A stretch of DNA of 64,000 nucleotides from Chloropicon primus (Eukaryota > Chlorophyta > Chloropicophyceae > Chloropicales > Chloropicaceae). The stretch is taken from NCBI GenBank assembly GCA_023205875.1, contig CP060766.1, positions 310,001 to 374,000 on the forward strand. Reading direction: 5' to 3'. The position numbers were made by a program, and so were the translations under genes. Below, one piece after another: positions 9,587-18,593 of the stretch. Below the pieces are notes generated by a model that saw only the letters and a list, made by a program, of their open reading frames with translations, was not told the origin of the DNA and did not search any database. Each line of letters begins with the position of its first letter. Position 1 is the stretch's first letter.

Positions 9587-11929
9587 TTATCTTAACAGCT
9601 CCAGGAGGAGGCCAAGAAGGTCGTCGCAAGACTCGTGCTTGGTGGAGAAGGGGGAGCACATGAAGTACACCACGTTGCCAAGGGGGCGGGAGTAGACTCC
9701 GCGATCTCTCAGGAGTTGGACGAGATCCGCCGAAGCCGTGGAGTTGTAACCCTGCTCCCCCGAGAGCTCCACGGCGAGGACGGTGCCGAGGGCGACGGCG
9801 TTCTCGACGCGAGCCGCCTTGGAGATTTCCGCCGTGAGGTCCTCGTCCCAGTAGATCCTGGAGCCCTCGTCCACCTTGAGGATCGCGTTGTATCTGTCGA
9901 ACGCAAAGTTAGCGGCGGAGCAACCGATGGGGTGGGCGGTGTAGCTGTGCCCGTGGAGCAAGGCATTCGTCTTGGAATCGTCCAGGAAGCAGTCGAAGAC
10001 GTCCTCGCCGGCCAGGGTCACTCCGAGGGGGACCGCGCCTCCCGTGAGGAGTTTGCCGTAGCACGCGATGTCCGGATTGATCCCCAGGAGATCCTTGACG
10101 GACTCGTAACCAAAGCGGTAGAGCCCCACGAAAATCTCGTCGAAGATCACGGGAATTCCCCGACCCCTGCAGTAGCTCACCAGCTCCCTCTGCCACAGCG
10201 GGTCGATGAACTTCATGCCGCCGGCTCCCTGGCAGACCGGCTCGATCAGCAGAGCCCCCAAGTTGTCGTGCCCCTCCAGCTCGTCCCTGATGACCTCGTT
10301 GTACAGCCCTCGAAGCTCGGCGTCTTGGTCGAAAAAATCTCGGATGTCGTCGTCGAAAAAGTCCGTCAGGGACTTGAACGGCGTTTCCACCACCAATCTC
10401 CCATCGTCCACCTCGATGCTCCACGTCCCGCCCTTTTGCTTGAGGTAGGCGGGCTGCAAGGGGACGCACTGCTGCACGTTCCAAGGAAACTGGACGGGGC
10501 CGTTGAACACGCTCTTCTCCACCGCATTCATGCACGCGAGGGTGTCCCCGTGGTACCCGTGCCTCTGGGTGACCACGGAGACGCCCCCAAAGTCGAATTC
10601 GACGTCCTCGTCCCCGAGGCAATCGGGCCCGAGGCGATCCACGAGGTACTTTCGGAACGCCATCTTCAGGGCGACCTCGATCGCCGTGGACCCGTTGTCC
10701 GAGTAAAACACTCGGCTGGCCCATCCTTGGCCGGGACCCCGCAACAGGTTCCTCGTGCAGCGCAGGACGGGCTCGTGCACGTTCGTGGGAAAGATGACGT
10801 GGCCAAACCTGCTTGCGGCGTACCCCAATTTCTTCGCCATCTCCATCTGCATCTGCAGGTCTGGTCCCTGCGTCCACCAGCTCGCACAGGCGTCGAACTG
10901 GGGCGCGAGGCAGCCCTTCTCTCCGTCAAAAGTCGTGAACTGGTGCCCCTCCTTGCTGTCGATGACCATGATCTCTCCCTCGTCCAGGGCCTTGTGCTGC
11001 ACGAAGGGGTACCAGAAAGTCCGCAGAGCTTCCGCCTTGAGGCTTTCCATCTCTCCCACCTTCCGGAGGTGGGCGTCCATGACATCCTTCACGACAACCT
11101 CGGCCTCCGCCCTCGTCCCGGTCAGGGAGAGCCACTCCTCCAGCTCCCTCACGTAGTCCTCGCCGTCCGTGACGCACGTCTTGGATTCGAGCGGCGTCAT
11201 TCTCCTCACCTCGACCTCGGAGCCCGCCACGTGGCCCTCCAACGCCTCCTTGTTGTTCAAACCCTTCTCCCCGTCCTCCAGGATCAGCAAGTGGGACAGG
11301 TCGAAACCCCTGATCTCGATCGATTCCTTCGCGGAGAGCGTGCCGGTGATCCCCCCCAGCGCCGCGCTCCCGACGAGTATCCCTGGGTACCTCAGCGGCC
11401 TCAGCAAGTCCGCGAGGAGCGTGCCCGAGGGCCCGGGCGAAAGCGGCCCCCCCGCGATCTCGACCAGCATCAGCCCGTCCAGGTTCGAATCGCGGAGCTC
11501 CCGCCTGAACGCTTCCTCCTGCAACCGTATCGCGCGCACAACGTCACCGTCAGGGACGAGGCGCCCCTCCATCTCCACCGCCAAGTGAGGCGACACGGGA
11601 TTCCTCCAACCGAAGAGCGTCGCCGCGGAGGCAAAGGCAGAGGCAGAGGTGCCTCCCCCGCCTCCTTCCCCTTCCCCTCCCGCAATTCCCGCGACCGCCG
11701 CGAGAGCGTGCGAGCCCACATCGTGCCCAGCACCGAGTGCCCTCGCCACCCTCGCTCCGTCCATCTCCCACACGTTGCCGCTCACCCCCGTCTGAATCGG
11801 CTTGAGGTATCGTACAGGAACCCGAAGCCTCCTGGCCGCGGAGGAGAGGGCACAGGACACCAAAGTCTTCCCGACATCCGTGTTACTTCCCCAGATTAGC
11901 CTCACCGCCAACCTCCCTCCCGTCGCCAT
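9587..11929 (-). CDS. BIO3-BIO1: Bifunctional dethiobiotin synthetase / DAPA aminotransferase
   Basis: A 780-residue fusion for the two middle steps of biotin synthesis. The N-terminal dethiobiotin synthetase has the P-loop IWGSNTDVGKTLVS (residues about 11-24) and KPIQTG, then VEIAGGPLSPGPSGTL. The C-terminal class III aminotransferase makes 7,8-diaminopelargonate using SAM and PLP. It shows VFYSDNGSTAIEVALKMAF, the GYHGDT motif, IFDEIFVGLYRFGY and the PLP-lysine context DIACYGKLLTGGAVPLGVTL, then LLHGHSYTAHPIG. Land-plant and fungal fusions have this same order; plant BIO3-BIO1 is mitochondrial. ATG 11929 is chosen because it begins right at the synthetase fold. The frame stays open upstream to 12280 without ATG inside the promoter, so a targeting peptide on another exon cannot be excluded. 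Confidence 0.95.
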   Translation of the reverse strand: MATGGRLAVRLIWGSNTDVGKTLVSCALSSAARRLRVPVRYLKPIQTGVSGNVWEMDGARVARALGAGHDVGSHALAAVAGIAGGEGEGGGGGTSASAFASAATLFGWRNPVSPHLAVEMEGRLVPDGDVVRAIRLQEEAFRRELRDSNLDGLMLVEIAGGPLSPGPSGTLLADLLRPLRYPGILVGSAALGGITGTLSAKESIEIRGFDLSHLLILEDGEKGLNNKEALEGHVAGSEVEVRRMTPLESKTCVTDGEDYVRELEEWLSLTGTRAEAEVVVKDVMDAHLRKVGEMESLKAEALRTFWYPFVQHKALDEGEIMVIDSKEGHQFTTFDGEKGCLAPQFDACASWWTQGPDLQMQMEMAKKLGYAASRFGHVIFPTNVHEPVLRCTRNLLRGPGQGWASRVFYSDNGSTAIEVALKMAFRKYLVDRLGPDCLGDEDVEFDFGGVSVVTQRHGYHGDTLACMNAVEKSVFNGPVQFPWNVQQCVPLQPAYLKQKGGTWSIEVDDGRLVVETPFKSLTDFFDDDIRDFFDQDAELRGLYNEVIRDELEGHDNLGALLIEPVCQGAGGMKFIDPLWQRELVSYCRGRGIPVIFDEIFVGLYRFGYESVKDLLGINPDIACYGKLLTGGAVPLGVTLAGEDVFDCFLDDSKTNALLHGHSYTAHPIGCSAANFAFDRYNAILKVDEGSRIYWDEDLTAEISKAARVENAVALGTVLAVELSGEQGYNSTASADLVQLLRDRGVYSRPLGNVVYFMCSPFSTKHESCDDLLGLLLELLR

Positions 11930-12288
11930 CCTCCCTCCAAAAACGTAACGTAACGCCCGAGCTCTTTCTCTCTCTCTGTCTCTCCCGCCAAAATTTTGAG
12001 GCCTCGTCCTCCATGTTTCTCCCGCCAAGAGTCGAGCGATCGACCTGAGACTGTGGGCGAGGGATGCCCAAGGAAGGACGGGAGAGAGAGAGAGAGGGGA
12101 GGAGAGCAAGACAGACAGGCGGAAGCGTCTTGTCGTGACCTTTCGAAAGAGCCGTCGCTCGAGGCAAGCGACTCGGTATTGAGGATTGGAAACCAAGACG
12201 AACACGCGGTGGAATTTGTTGAAGCTTTTTGTGTGCCGTTTCGTCCATCGTTTCCTAGGTTTTGTTTTGTTTGTGGTCAAGGGAAGCG
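11930..12288. promoter_or_regulatory. Bidirectional promoter between BIO3-BIO1 and the coiled-coil gene
   Basis: 359 bases between divergent starts. Contains ACGTAACGTAACGCCCGAG just upstream of BIO3-BIO1 (11943-11961) and a palindromic CTTTCGAAAG core at 12139-12148 inside CGTGACCTTTCGAAAGAGCC. That core fits the recurrent upstream element in either direction. No other gene seen. Confidence 0.5.
12134..12156 (+). promoter_or_regulatory. Upstream element, instance for the 12289 gene
   Basis: CGTGACCTTTCGAAAGAGCC, 133-155 bases before the ATG and in gene orientation; the CTTTCGAAAG core is self-complementary and may serve BIO3-BIO1 too. Confidence 0.45.
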
Positions 12289-14535
12289 ATGGAGGGAGTC
12301 CGCTGGAAGGCTCTGACGGCTTTCGAGAAAGGCGTGGAGTCCGAGGAAGGTTTCCTGCGTTGGTTGGGGAAGCAGGAGGGACGCGACAGCGTGCAAAGCA
12401 AGCTGAAGCATGGAAGTGATCTGGGCAACGGTGGCTGTGGTGGTGGGAAGAAGGGGAAGGGGAAGCGCGGAGGTGAAGGGAGCGGGGCGTCGTCGACCAA
12501 GTTCGCGAGGTTGAGCAAGGACGAGACGAGGAAGGCCGTGCAGTCCCTGTTCCATTCGTACACGCAAGGCTCGGCGAAGAAGGGCGGGGAGACTGGCCAG
12601 ACCAAGGAGATACTCGTGAGCGCTGTGGTGAAGAACCTCAAGGAGGGCAAGTACGAGCGCACGAGCTCGTCGCTGGAGGCTGCGGCGAGGGGGAAGGTCG
12701 TCGCAGGGGCAGCGGGGTCGAAGGATGGTGCGGACCACCACGTCAAGGTGGAGACGCACGGCCTCGTGGACTTCGAGGAGGACGGCACCTGCTGCATCCC
12801 GCGCAAAGCGCTCGAGGACTCGAATCAGCTCAAGGGCCTGGCCGCCAAAGCCCTCAAGTTCGTCGACCTGGTGAGGGGAACCTGCTCGCCGTTCGAGGAG
12901 TTCACCAAGTTGGAGCTGGAGCTGAAGTCTCACACGCTCGCCGTGAGAGCTGCCAAGGTCAAGGCGGAGACGCTCAAGCCCCTGGAGGAGTCTTTCCAGG
13001 AGGAGAAGGACATCCTGGTTCAGCTGAAGGCCGAGGGACCGAACGAGTTGATGGGGCAGATTCTGGGCGGGGGCAAGTCGGGTTACGTCAAAGCCGTCGA
13101 CGAGACGCTCGCTCTGCAGCTGGACCTCTTCCACATGCAGAGGAGGCTGGAGGTGGTTGACAGGGAAAGGCAAGAGCTCAACTTGCTTTTGCAGATGGGG
13201 GCGATGACGAATCAGAGGGAGGAGAATGCGGCCAGGCTCGAGCAGCTCGCGCGGATGCAAAACGAGATCCTCGAAGGGACCAACATGAGCATGGGCACAA
13301 AGCTGCCCGTGGTGATGCAGTCTTGGTACCTACTTCTACAGTCCTACTACCAGCACCTGCTCGACAGGGTGTACCAGAAGAACAAGGACTTGCTCAGCGT
13401 GCTCGAAGGTCTTCCCGAGGACGCGAAGCTGTCGGACTCGGACAGGGAGAAGCTTGAGGGCCACTGGAAGACTCAATATGACGGCGTGAGCAAGTTTCTG
13501 ACGGAGTGGCAGGCCAACTTTGAGAGCAAGGACGGGAAGGGCCAGATGACGTTGGAGAAAGCATCTGGGCATCTGCAAAGCGTGAGGACCGCGTTCAAGG
13601 AGTGGGTGAGCAAAGACATCGAGCACCTGACCCAGTTGGGGTCCCTGAAGCAGTCGGCCGGCGATTCGCTCACAAAGGTTCAGATTGTGGAGATCGATTC
13701 GGACGACTCGGACAGCGAGTCAGAGTCCGGCGAGGAGGAGGAAGGGGGAGCCTCGGTGGAGTTGAACCTCAAGAGCTTTGCGGACCTTTCCTCGTCCTCG
13801 AAAGCAGCTCTGGATGAAGTGGGGTCGAAAGAGAGGGGGCTGAAGAAGGTAGCCGCTGCGTACGACCGCGCCAGGCTTGGGATGCACAACCTGGCCCTCG
13901 CCTTCCTCGTCTCCGAGGTGTACTCTCACGTCGTGGACTTGTACTGCTTTCATCAGGCTGACAAGGGGATGCAGCTCCTGCTGCAAGTGGAAGAGCAGAA
14001 GAAGCAGAAGAAGCAGAAGGCGAGAGAGAAGGAGAAGGAGAGGGAGAGGGAGAGGGAGGAGAAGCTCCATGCATCTCGCAAGCAGGAAGAGAAGGAGGAG
14101 AAAGAGGAGGTAGAATTGGTCGTGGACGAAGCATTCCAGGAGGTGGGCGGCAACATTTTTTCCGTGCTTGAGGAGACCAAAGGAAAGAAGGAGGGGAAAG
14201 CCGTTATCGCGAAGAAGGAGGTCCCGCAGACTACTACAGGCGTGGAAAGCGAGAAGCCAAAGAGGAAGAACAAGAAGAGAAAACCAAAGAGCAAGGAGAC
14301 TGCTGAAGCTTTCAAGGACACCGACAGGGTTGTTGTTGAAAAGATGACAGAGGAGGAGGGGGTCCAGGAGGAGGAAGAGGAGGAGACGAGACATCTCAAG
14401 ACAGTTCTGGCGAAAAGGCAGGCCCACCTGCACCTTTCGGTGGAGCTTGCCAAGGCGGAGCTCGAAGCCGCGCAGAAAAAGTACGAGAAGGCCCAGCACC
14501 AACTGAGGCGCTTCAATCAGATCATCTCCAATTAG
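12289..14535 (+). CDS. Coiled-coil, Lys/Glu-rich protein with a SUMO-interacting-type motif
   Basis: 748 residues from ATG 12289 (MEGVRWKALTAFEKGVESEE). The N-terminus has a Gly/Lys-rich linker (GGGKKGKGKRGG). The middle (about 190-480) is helical with heptad-like leucines and ends in VQIVEIDSDDSDSESESGEE, a hydrophobic triplet followed by acidic/Ser residues as in SUMO-interacting motifs (pattern only). A second helical region (about 520-600) runs into a highly charged coiled coil (KQKKQKAREKEKERERER) and a basic, NLS-like stretch (KPKRKNKKRKPKSK). The last 50 residues form another coiled coil. No family recognised; a nuclear role is plausible from the basic tracts. Confidence 0.75.
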   Translation: MEGVRWKALTAFEKGVESEEGFLRWLGKQEGRDSVQSKLKHGSDLGNGGCGGGKKGKGKRGGEGSGASSTKFARLSKDETRKAVQSLFHSYTQGSAKKGGETGQTKEILVSAVVKNLKEGKYERTSSSLEAAARGKVVAGAAGSKDGADHHVKVETHGLVDFEEDGTCCIPRKALEDSNQLKGLAAKALKFVDLVRGTCSPFEEFTKLELELKSHTLAVRAAKVKAETLKPLEESFQEEKDILVQLKAEGPNELMGQILGGGKSGYVKAVDETLALQLDLFHMQRRLEVVDRERQELNLLLQMGAMTNQREENAARLEQLARMQNEILEGTNMSMGTKLPVVMQSWYLLLQSYYQHLLDRVYQKNKDLLSVLEGLPEDAKLSDSDREKLEGHWKTQYDGVSKFLTEWQANFESKDGKGQMTLEKASGHLQSVRTAFKEWVSKDIEHLTQLGSLKQSAGDSLTKVQIVEIDSDDSDSESESGEEEEGGASVELNLKSFADLSSSSKAALDEVGSKERGLKKVAAAYDRARLGMHNLALAFLVSEVYSHVVDLYCFHQADKGMQLLLQVEEQKKQKKQKAREKEKEREREREEKLHASRKQEEKEEKEEVELVVDEAFQEVGGNIFSVLEETKGKKEGKAVIAKKEVPQTTTGVESEKPKRKNKKRKPKSKETAEAFKDTDRVVVEKMTEEEGVQEEEEEETRHLKTVLAKRQAHLHLSVELAKAELEAAQKKYEKAQHQLRRFNQIISN

Positions 14536-14625
14536 AATAACAAATTATTTTTGATATTATGTACAATTTCACCGGGGCTTCCTGTCAAAAATATAAGCGG
14601 CGCTTGCAAGTAGCTTGCTCCTCGC

Positions 14626-17052
14626 TCAGAAGTTCACAAAAAAGTTTTTGGTTTCGCTGTCAAAGCTCTGTTCTGTGTCGTTCTGGATCCCAGGCTTGCT
14701 GCGGCGACGGCGTTTGCTGATGGTGGGCATATGAGGTGGCTTATACTTCTTTGCCGCAAGCATTTCCCATGGAATGCCCTTCAGCCACTTGTGAGTTTTC
14801 AGCTCCAGCACACCGCCTTCTCTGCAGCCCAGCCTCTTTTGATGCTCCCTTTGCAGGAGCTCCTGGATGAATTCCTTGGCTGCGGGCTTCATGTAGGGGG
14901 GGTACTGGATCTCCCAGTGCGGGTCGACAATCCTCTGAACCACGACCATGGGGTCATTCGTCCTCGGCTGGTTGAATGGCTGCTTTCCCGTGAGAAGCAC
15001 GTAAGTGAGGACCCCCAAAGACCAGAAATCGACGCTGTAGCTGTATCCTTGCGTGAAAACATTCTCTGGGGCCACATAACCTGGTGTGCCACAGAAGGTA
15101 GTCGTCTTCTCTTCAGGCAAGTTCTTCAGATTCTTTGCAAAGCCAAAGTCCCCAAGCTTCACAAACCCCCTCTCATCCACGAGCACGTTCTCTGGCTTCA
15201 AGTCCCTGTAGACAATACCATTCCAGTGCAAGTACTCCAGCACCAGAATGATTTGCGCCACGTAGAATTGGGCTAGCTTCTCATCCAGACCCACAAGGAA
15301 TTTTGCGTTCTCCCCATCCCCAGATCTCTTCAGGCAAGACGTGAATCCGCCGCCGCTCGTTCTCATGAGCCTCGCCTCTCCGCACAGCACATCCATCAAG
15401 TCTCCACTTGGGAGGTAATCGAACAAAAAGTACAGGTGCTTCTTGTCCTGGAAGCTGGCATACTGCCTGATCACAAAGGGGTGAGTGATGTTCCTAGTGA
15501 TCTTCTGCTCGCATAGAATATGACTCCTGCAATGGTCGACAGAAGACTTTGCGATCCGCTTCATCGCAAATTTCCTCTTGCTTCTTTCCTCGCACACTTC
15601 ATACACCACACTGAAAGCCCCTGAGCCGAGGATGGCCCCCTTGATCAAGCTAAGTCCGAATTCCTTCACGTCCTCTTCAGAGGCATTCCGAATAAGCATG
15701 CTTGCACTGCTGACTTGAGGTCTAGCCGCCCCACCGGTCCCCTCGCTGTCATCAGTGGTGTTCTCCCGAATGTTGTTCATGAAACTATCTGTCAGGAAGG
15801 ATCCAAGATCCTCATGGGCTGACGAATCGTTCGAACCATCGGAGCTGACAGACCTCGTGGAAGACCTCCGCCTGTACGCGTTGTAGCTGGCAATGTACGA
15901 CTCATCGACGCTCCCTCTTTTGTACCTATCGCTCTTCTCACCATGCTTTTTGCTCGCCTTCTTGTGGTCTCGCAGACGCGCCGCTTCGTAGAGATGCCCC
16001 CTGGCCCTGCTCACGATGACTAGTTTCCCTGTCGCATCCTTTTCCTTGATGAAGATGGGGCAAGGCACGTCCTTGCCAGTGTTTTTCAACGACATCCACT
16101 TGGACCGCATCAGTTCCGGCTTCTTCTCCCTCTGCATCATCTCGTACAAGGGCCTCAGCACGTCAGCCTTCTCTACGGGGATGGAAATGCAGTGCATGCT
16201 TTCGCCTCCCTTGCTGGCCCTGATCGTGTTGTTATAAATGTTCTCGCTCGAGTCCTCCTTGGGTGCGATGCTTTCCTCGCCGAAAAACTCGCCCGAGAAC
16301 AGCTCGGTCAGAACCTCTTCCTTGCCATTATTGTCGTTCGTAAACAGCGTGGCCTCGCCCTTCATGATGATGTAGAACTTGTTCGCCGCGGTGCCTTGCT
16401 TGCACACGATGTCGCCGGAAAGGAAAACTTCCTCGTCCAGATCCTCCACGAGCTTCTGCCTTTCCGTCTTGTTCAGGGGCTGGATGACGTGCACGCTGTT
16501 CAGGAAGATGTCCAGCTGAATGTCCCTCACGTTGCCCGACTCTTGCCTGACGTAATAGTTGAAGAATTCCCTCGTCAGGACCCACACGCTCGAGTCGCTA
16601 AGCGCGACGACCGTAGCGTTTCTAGGCACCGAGTACAGAAGGGCGACCTCCCCGAAGATGTCCCCGGCCTCTTTCCTGTTCACTCGCACGTTGAGGTCCT
16701 CGTACTTCTGAAGGACCTCGAACTCGCCTGACTTGACCACGTAAAGCTCCGAAGCTGCAACGCCCTCCTCTCCCTCTCGGATAAGTATGTCACCAGCAGG
16801 TACCTCCCTTAGGTACATGTAGGAGCAAAGCATCGCTTGCTTTTCAGGCGGCAGGTTATTGAATATCAGGAGCTTGTTCAGTGCCTCTATCAGGAAAGGA
16901 AAGTCCTCTTGCACAGCAGAAGAAGCGGAAGACGGCAGGCTCGGCCTTCTCCAGAGGTGACCTCCTGTTATGGCAAGTGCACGGGACACCACTCCCATCT
17001 CTTTCAGGCCCATCCCTTCGTTCTCCTCGACTTTCGATAAACAGACACCCAT
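14626..17052 (-). CDS. cGMP/cAMP-dependent-type AGC protein kinase (PKG-like)
   Basis: 808 residues. The N-terminus MGVCLSK (Gly2, Cys4) is an N-myristoylation/palmitoylation signal, suggesting membrane attachment. Two cyclic-nucleotide-binding domains follow. The first (about 60-175) has a full phosphate-binding cassette FGEVALLYSVPRNATV with its Arg. The second (about 190-310) reads FFGEESIAPKEDSSENIYNN and lacks that Arg, so it probably binds poorly or not at all. The kinase domain (about 470-735) has LGSGAFSVVYE, catalytic YRDLKPENV, KLGDFGFA, FCGTPGYVAPE and an AGC C-tail ending in the hydrophobic motif FFVNF. The layout is that of green-algal and protist PKGs with both regulatory and catalytic parts on one chain. 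It faces the Kelch gene divergently. Confidence 0.93.
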   Translation of the reverse strand: MGVCLSKVEENEGMGLKEMGVVSRALAITGGHLWRRPSLPSSASSAVQEDFPFLIEALNKLLIFNNLPPEKQAMLCSYMYLREVPAGDILIREGEEGVAASELYVVKSGEFEVLQKYEDLNVRVNRKEAGDIFGEVALLYSVPRNATVVALSDSSVWVLTREFFNYYVRQESGNVRDIQLDIFLNSVHVIQPLNKTERQKLVEDLDEEVFLSGDIVCKQGTAANKFYIIMKGEATLFTNDNNGKEEVLTELFSGEFFGEESIAPKEDSSENIYNNTIRASKGGESMHCISIPVEKADVLRPLYEMMQREKKPELMRSKWMSLKNTGKDVPCPIFIKEKDATGKLVIVSRARGHLYEAARLRDHKKASKKHGEKSDRYKRGSVDESYIASYNAYRRRSSTRSVSSDGSNDSSAHEDLGSFLTDSFMNNIRENTTDDSEGTGGAARPQVSSASMLIRNASEEDVKEFGLSLIKGAILGSGAFSVVYEVCEERSKRKFAMKRIAKSSVDHCRSHILCEQKITRNITHPFVIRQYASFQDKKHLYFLFDYLPSGDLMDVLCGEARLMRTSGGGFTSCLKRSGDGENAKFLVGLDEKLAQFYVAQIILVLEYLHWNGIVYRDLKPENVLVDERGFVKLGDFGFAKNLKNLPEEKTTTFCGTPGYVAPENVFTQGYSYSVDFWSLGVLTYVLLTGKQPFNQPRTNDPMVVVQRIVDPHWEIQYPPYMKPAAKEFIQELLQREHQKRLGCREGGVLELKTHKWLKGIPWEMLAAKKYKPPHMPTISKRRRRSKPGIQNDTEQSFDSETKNFFVNF

Positions 17053-18593
17053 CTTTCCCCTTTATAATACTACTCAAACCCCTCGTCCCGGTGAAACCGA
17101 CAAACACACAAAAGATCTTTAGACCTCTCTACCCGTTCAGGCTTATACCTCGCGAGGCTTGGTGTGCAAAGACCATGTCCTTCCCTCCCTCGCTAAGCTT
17201 GTGCTCCTCTCCTCCTGCTAATACTGCCTCCAGGCCCACCACTGGCTCTTGTCCTTGCTTGCACTACTTGTCCCTTCGGAACTTTGTCCTCCTCAAGAGG
17301 AACACCTTGCTCTCTCGAGCCCTCTTGCTATCCAAAACCGAACCGCTTTCCTTCCAAGGTCCTCCTCTCTGCTATCGCCTCGGCTTCACTCCTGGTGGAC
17401 CAACTATATCCCCAACCTTTCCAAGGCACCTGTCGAGCCTTTCCTCTCTCGATCCGCGACGGTTCTTCTATCTTTCATCCACAGAAAGGAAGGGAGTGCC
17501 TCTCCCTCTTTCTCTCTCTCTCACTCACCCTCTCTCAGCAGGTGATTAAGAAAAAACAGTCGGCGGTGGGTCCACGTGGGGATGATGATGACACCAGTTA
17601 TGAGTTCCGACAAGAGAAGGACAAGAGAAGGACAAGAGAAGGACAAGAGAAAGACAAAAGAGAGAGAAGGACAAGGACAAGGACAAAACCCTTTAGAACC
17701 ACAACAAAGAGACACAATATGCTACACAATATGCTATACCACTAGAATGAATCGCTACACAGTAGGCCTTGCCTTGCACTCGCCTCGACTTCGATGGAAT
17801 GGGACGGAAATGTTACCACCCTATATTTATATTTCCATGAGGAAAAGTGGACGAATTTCCGGATTCTTTGGGTTCGAAACTTGACTTCCTCTGCTCCTCT
17901 GCTTGAGAGACTTTTGTGGAGCTCGAGCGTCTTTGGCATTCCCTTCCTCAGCGGGGTCACCAGGAGGCACTGCAGTGCCGACCCACCGCATTGGTGTCCA
18001 AGTCCATCGCCCTTTCCCTCCATACTCCCTTCCAGGGTTTGGTTTGGTTTCAGGGGACCACCTTGGTCTGAGACTTGGTCCAGAAGCTTAAAGCATAGAC
18101 CCTTCATAGACAAGGGGAGAGGAGACCTTTGCAGCGCGTGCAGGAGGCAGTGCAGTGCCGACCCACCGCCTTGGTGTCCAAGTCCATCGCCCTTTCCCTC
18201 CATACTCCCTTCCAGGGTTTGGTTTGGTTTCAGGGGACCGCCTTGGTCTGAGACTTGGTCCAGAAGCTTAAAGCATAGACCCTTCATAGACAAGGGGAGA
18301 GGAGACCTTTGCAGCGCGTGCAGGAGGCAGTGCAGTGCCGACCCACCGCATTGGTGTCCAAGTCCATCGCCCTTTCCCTCCATACTCCCTTCCAGGGTTT
18401 GGTTTGATTGTGGTTGCAGCTTTTGGTGTGGCAAGGCCCCAGTTGTTGGAGTGGTGTGGTGCTGGTGGAAGAAGATGACCAAGGACGCAGGCCGGTGAGG
18501 TGGTGATGATAATCCTTTAGTGACTAGCAGCTGTGGCCAATTGCGAAGCACCACCGGTGCGTGTATCAGGGAAAGAGAAGACGGAGAAGCGAG
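17053..18593. other. 1.5-kb divergent intergenic region (PKG / Kelch)
   Basis: Contains pyrimidine-rich sequence next to the PKG start, a GACAAGAGAAG repeat tract (17610-17680) and the 180-bp tandem repeat. Long open frames on both strands (for example minus 17742-18755) come from the 180-bp period being a multiple of three. I see no supported gene. Confidence 0.55.
17961..18405. repeat. 180-bp tandem repeat, about 2.5 copies
   Basis: CAGGAGGCAC/GTGCAGTGCC recurs at 17961, 18141 and 18321, exactly 180 bases apart, with only a few base differences between units. The third unit stops at GGTTTGGTTTG near 18405. Confidence 0.95.

Noticed and set aside
9635-11899. 754-residue frame antisense to BIO3-BIO1
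   Set aside because: GC-rich third positions open antisense frames; the minus strand carries all aminotransferase and synthetase motifs.
12262-12288. Upstream alternative start of the coiled-coil gene (MFCLWSREA)
   Set aside because: Not ATG, and it would overlap the promoter; ATG 12289 follows immediately. Similar non-ATG extensions were dropped for the Kelch, AMP deaminase, bHLH, ARP5-like and desaturase genes.
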